A DNA stretch of 22,552 nucleotides from Candidatus Cloacimonadota bacterium (GTDB taxonomy: Bacteria; Muiribacteriota; UBA6191; JACPRK01), in the NCBI GenBank assembly GCA_021772705.1, contig JAJFLN010000485.1, positions 1 through 22,552 of the forward strand, read 5' to 3'. Shown in pieces: positions 22,394 through 22,552 of this stretch. The stretch's first letter is position 1. The number at the start of each line of letters is the position of its first letter. A program made the translations under genes and the position numbers. Under the pieces are notes generated by a model. It was not told where the DNA came from. It ran no database searches and saw only the letters and a list, made by a program, of their open reading frames with translations.

Positions 22394-22541
22394 CCGTTCG
22401 CCCCACTATGGATGCCCGCATCCATAGTAGACTATATGGCCGCCCGCTCCATTCATCCTTCGACAGGCTCAGGACGAACGGATCGGGAAAACTCGGCCAT
22501 TCAGTCGTCCTGGATGCGGGCATCCATAGTGGGGCGAACGG
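22394..22541. mobile_element. 148-bp inverted-repeat (MITE-like) element
   Basis: Arms 22394-22424 and 22511-22541 are perfect 31-base inverted repeats starting CCGTTCGCCCC. Each arm is itself palindromic (TATGGATGC-CC-GCATCCATA). The 86-base centre contains CCTTCGACAGGCTCAGGA (22457-22474), shared with the insertion in the GT-C gene, where CGTTCGCCCC also occurs. Farther out, GGTCCCCT (22372-22379) is matched inverted by the last eight bases of the window, so the structure may be larger. No open frame is contained. Confidence 0.72.
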
Positions 22542-22552
22542 AGGAGGGGACC

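Noticed and set aside
22394..22541. Possible CRISPR repeat-spacer unit
   Set aside because: The two repeats are inverted, not direct, there are only two and no cas gene is present.

Overview
The window is bacterial DNA, mostly G+C-rich, with a Gram-negative-style envelope repertoire: Sec signal peptides, a class III/Flp-type pilin, a type II/IV pseudopilin and several glycosyltransferases. There is no rRNA, tRNA or single-copy phylogenetic marker, so the phylum cannot be fixed. The gene content would suit Acidobacteriota, Planctomycetota, Myxococcota or similar, but that is a guess. No CRISPR array, phage module or complete insertion sequence was found.

Layout: (1) 75-3712, minus strand: an overlapping helicase/nuclease pair equivalent to Bacillus MrfA-MrfB (YprA-YprB), behind a promoter so close to the ATG that the mRNA may be leaderless. 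(2) 3713-6349: a gene-poor, decayed stretch with an IS4-type transposase remnant, half of a REP-like palindrome, a staphylococcal-nuclease-like gene broken near its 3' end by a +1 shift, and an orphan IS200/IS605-like right-end hairpin pair. (3) 6350-8242, plus strand: a GT-C membrane glycosyltransferase. It carries a 132-bp in-frame repeat insertion bounded by a 7-bp direct repeat, and it is flanked by a diverged inverted repeat of about 270-300 bp. (4) 8243-9300: intergenic DNA holding a hairpin-bounded element and a perfect 19-bp-arm palindrome.

(5) 9301-16775, minus strand: a gene set of Flp-like pilin, small two-helix membrane protein, exported coiled-coil protein and an 1805-residue exported protein, the last two joined by an ATGA overlap. 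(6) 16988-20225, plus strand: a GT2 glycosyltransferase followed by a B12-binding/radical SAM protein fused to a second GT2 domain. (7) 20238-22243, minus strand: a zinc-ribbon membrane coiled-coil protein and a solitary pseudopilin, each behind a near-consensus TTGAC(A/G)-N17-TATATT promoter. (8) 22394-22541: an inverted-repeat element at the window edge.

How the genes may work together: segments 5-7 look like an envelope or surface region, with exported proteins, pilin-like subunits and enzymes that assemble glycans. The most promising uncharacterised items are the pilin / coiled-coil / giant-protein gene set and the radical SAM-GT2 fusion. The best-supported genome-dynamics observation is the precise 44-codon insertion in the GT-C gene.
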